Under the pieces are notes generated by a model. That model saw only the letters and a list, made by a program, of their open reading frames with translations. It was not told the origin of the DNA and ran no database searches. Positions 5,431 through 6,003 of a stretch of DNA of 6,003 nucleotides are shown piece after piece. Source of the DNA: Enteractinococcus helveticum (lineage in GTDB: Bacteria > Actinomycetota > Actinomycetes > Actinomycetales > Micrococcaceae); NCBI RefSeq assembly GCF_020742345.1, contig NZ_DYXC01000006.1:1-6003 (forward strand). Direction: 5' to 3'. Position 1 is the first letter of the stretch; every line of letters begins with the position of its first letter. The position numbers and the translations under genes were made by a program.

Positions 5431-6003
5431 ATGGCAACATCAGTCAGCGACTTTATTATTGATCGCCTCATCGCCTGGGGTCTACGCCACTGGTATGGAT
5501 ACCCGGGTGACGGTATTGGCGGCTTCGACGGCGCGATGGGACGCGCCCAGAAACAAGGCAAGCACTTCACCTATATTCGACCCACGCATGAAGAAGAAGC
5601 GGCGTTCATGGCCACCGCGCACGCCAAATTCACCGGCGAAGTCGGCGTCTGTGTGGCAACCTCCGGCCCGGGCGCACTGCATTTGATGAACGGTCTGTAC
5701 GACGCCAAGGGTGACAACACCCCGGTGGTGGCCATCATTGGTCAACAAGCACGGGTTTCCTTGGGCACCGAGTTCCAACAGGAAATCAACCTAGAACGAG
5801 CCTTCAGCGATGTGGCGGTCTTTGTTCAAACAGTCACCACTCCCATGCACGCACAATTTGTGATCGATAAAGCGGTGCGGATGGCCAAAGCCTACCGCGG
5901 GCCAGCCGTGGTGGTTCTTCCCGCCGATGTCCAAACACTGGACATGGAAGAGCCAACAGCCGAGCATTTCGTCTCCCGCACCGGGGTAGGTTATGCCGAA
6001 GAC
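5431..6003 (+). CDS. Thiamine pyrophosphate enzyme (pyruvate oxidase/acetolactate synthase type), N-terminal part, cut by window edge
   Basis: The ATG at 5431 follows AAAGGTG by 6 nt and opens 191 codons that run off the right edge. The fragment is the N-terminal TPP-binding (pyrimidine-binding) domain. It has YGYPGDGI at 22-29, then THEEEAAFMA at 52-61, where E54 is the glutamate that activates the thiamine aminopyrimidine ring. ATSGPGA at 76-82, NGLYDA at 87-92 and PVVAIIGQ at 98-105 follow, with RGPAVVVLPADVQ near the end. Full-length relatives have about 550-600 residues, with a central FAD/nucleotide-type domain and a C-terminal pyrophosphate-binding domain, both outside the window. The GYPGDGI and HEExAAF signature resembles actinobacterial 'TPP-requiring proteins' related to pyruvate oxidase/YdaP more than biosynthetic acetolactate synthase, but substrate and cofactors cannot be fixed from this part. 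The likely role is cytoplasmic oxidation or decarboxylation of pyruvate or another 2-oxo acid. It appears to be transcribed separately from the upstream remnant. Confidence 0.9.
   Translation, partial: MATSVSDFIIDRLIAWGLRHWYGYPGDGIGGFDGAMGRAQKQGKHFTYIRPTHEEEAAFMATAHAKFTGEVGVCVATSGPGALHLMNGLYDAKGDNTPVVAIIGQQARVSLGTEFQQEINLERAFSDVAVFVQTVTTPMHAQFVIDKAVRMAKAYRGPAVVVLPADVQTLDMEEPTAEHFVSRTGVGYAED

Noticed and set aside
1..6003. CRISPR array, tRNA or rRNA genes, insertion sequence ends
   Set aside because: No regularly spaced direct repeats, no cloverleaf or rRNA-like stretches, and no transposase motifs or terminal inverted repeats with target duplications were seen on either strand.

Overview
The window looks like chromosomal DNA of a Gram-positive actinobacterium of moderate GC content, perhaps a Micrococcales relative. 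The evidence is a very large secreted protein ending in an LAxTG-type sorting signal (LADTG, hydrophobic segment, basic tail), the variant common in Actinobacteria, together with GC-rich third codon positions in the genes. The genus is inference only.

Layout, left to right. (1) Positions 1-171, minus strand: the first 57 codons of an Abi_2-type (AbiD/AbiF) abortive-infection protein, cut by the left edge. Just upstream on the same strand are an extended -10 promoter (247-255) and a strong intrinsic terminator (187-233) ending about 15 nt before the GTG start. Together they define a possible 55-60 nt RNA ahead of the abi gene, an arrangement resembling RNA-regulated Abi or type III toxin-antitoxin loci. 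(2) Positions 328-374: a near-perfect 18-bp hairpin just after the next gene. (3) Positions 402-4502, minus: a 1366-residue cell-wall-anchored metallophosphoesterase with a signal peptide, two tandem LamG-like domains, beta-rich modules, a calcineurin-like phosphoesterase, a DUF5011/Ig-like domain, an acidic linker and the sorting signal. Its leader carries a terminator-like hairpin between two possible start codons. (4) Positions 4560-4957: no convincing gene, but a dense cluster of GTAC palindromes at 4796-4857 that looks like an operator/promoter region. (5) Positions 4958-5315, plus: a start codon with a strong Shine-Dalgarno followed by a frame-broken, protein-like stretch, probably a decayed gene or a sequencing frameshift. 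(6) Positions 5431-6003, plus: the first 191 codons of a thiamine-pyrophosphate enzyme of the pyruvate oxidase/acetolactate synthase type, cut by the right edge.

The genes do not form one operon. The phosphoesterase and abi genes both point left but are separated by a hairpin, a new promoter and a terminator. The TPP enzyme points right. The phosphoesterase probably acts on the cell surface on an unknown phosphoester, with the LamG domains possibly binding glycans. The Abi protein probably belongs to phage defence, and the TPP enzyme to cytoplasmic 2-oxo-acid metabolism.
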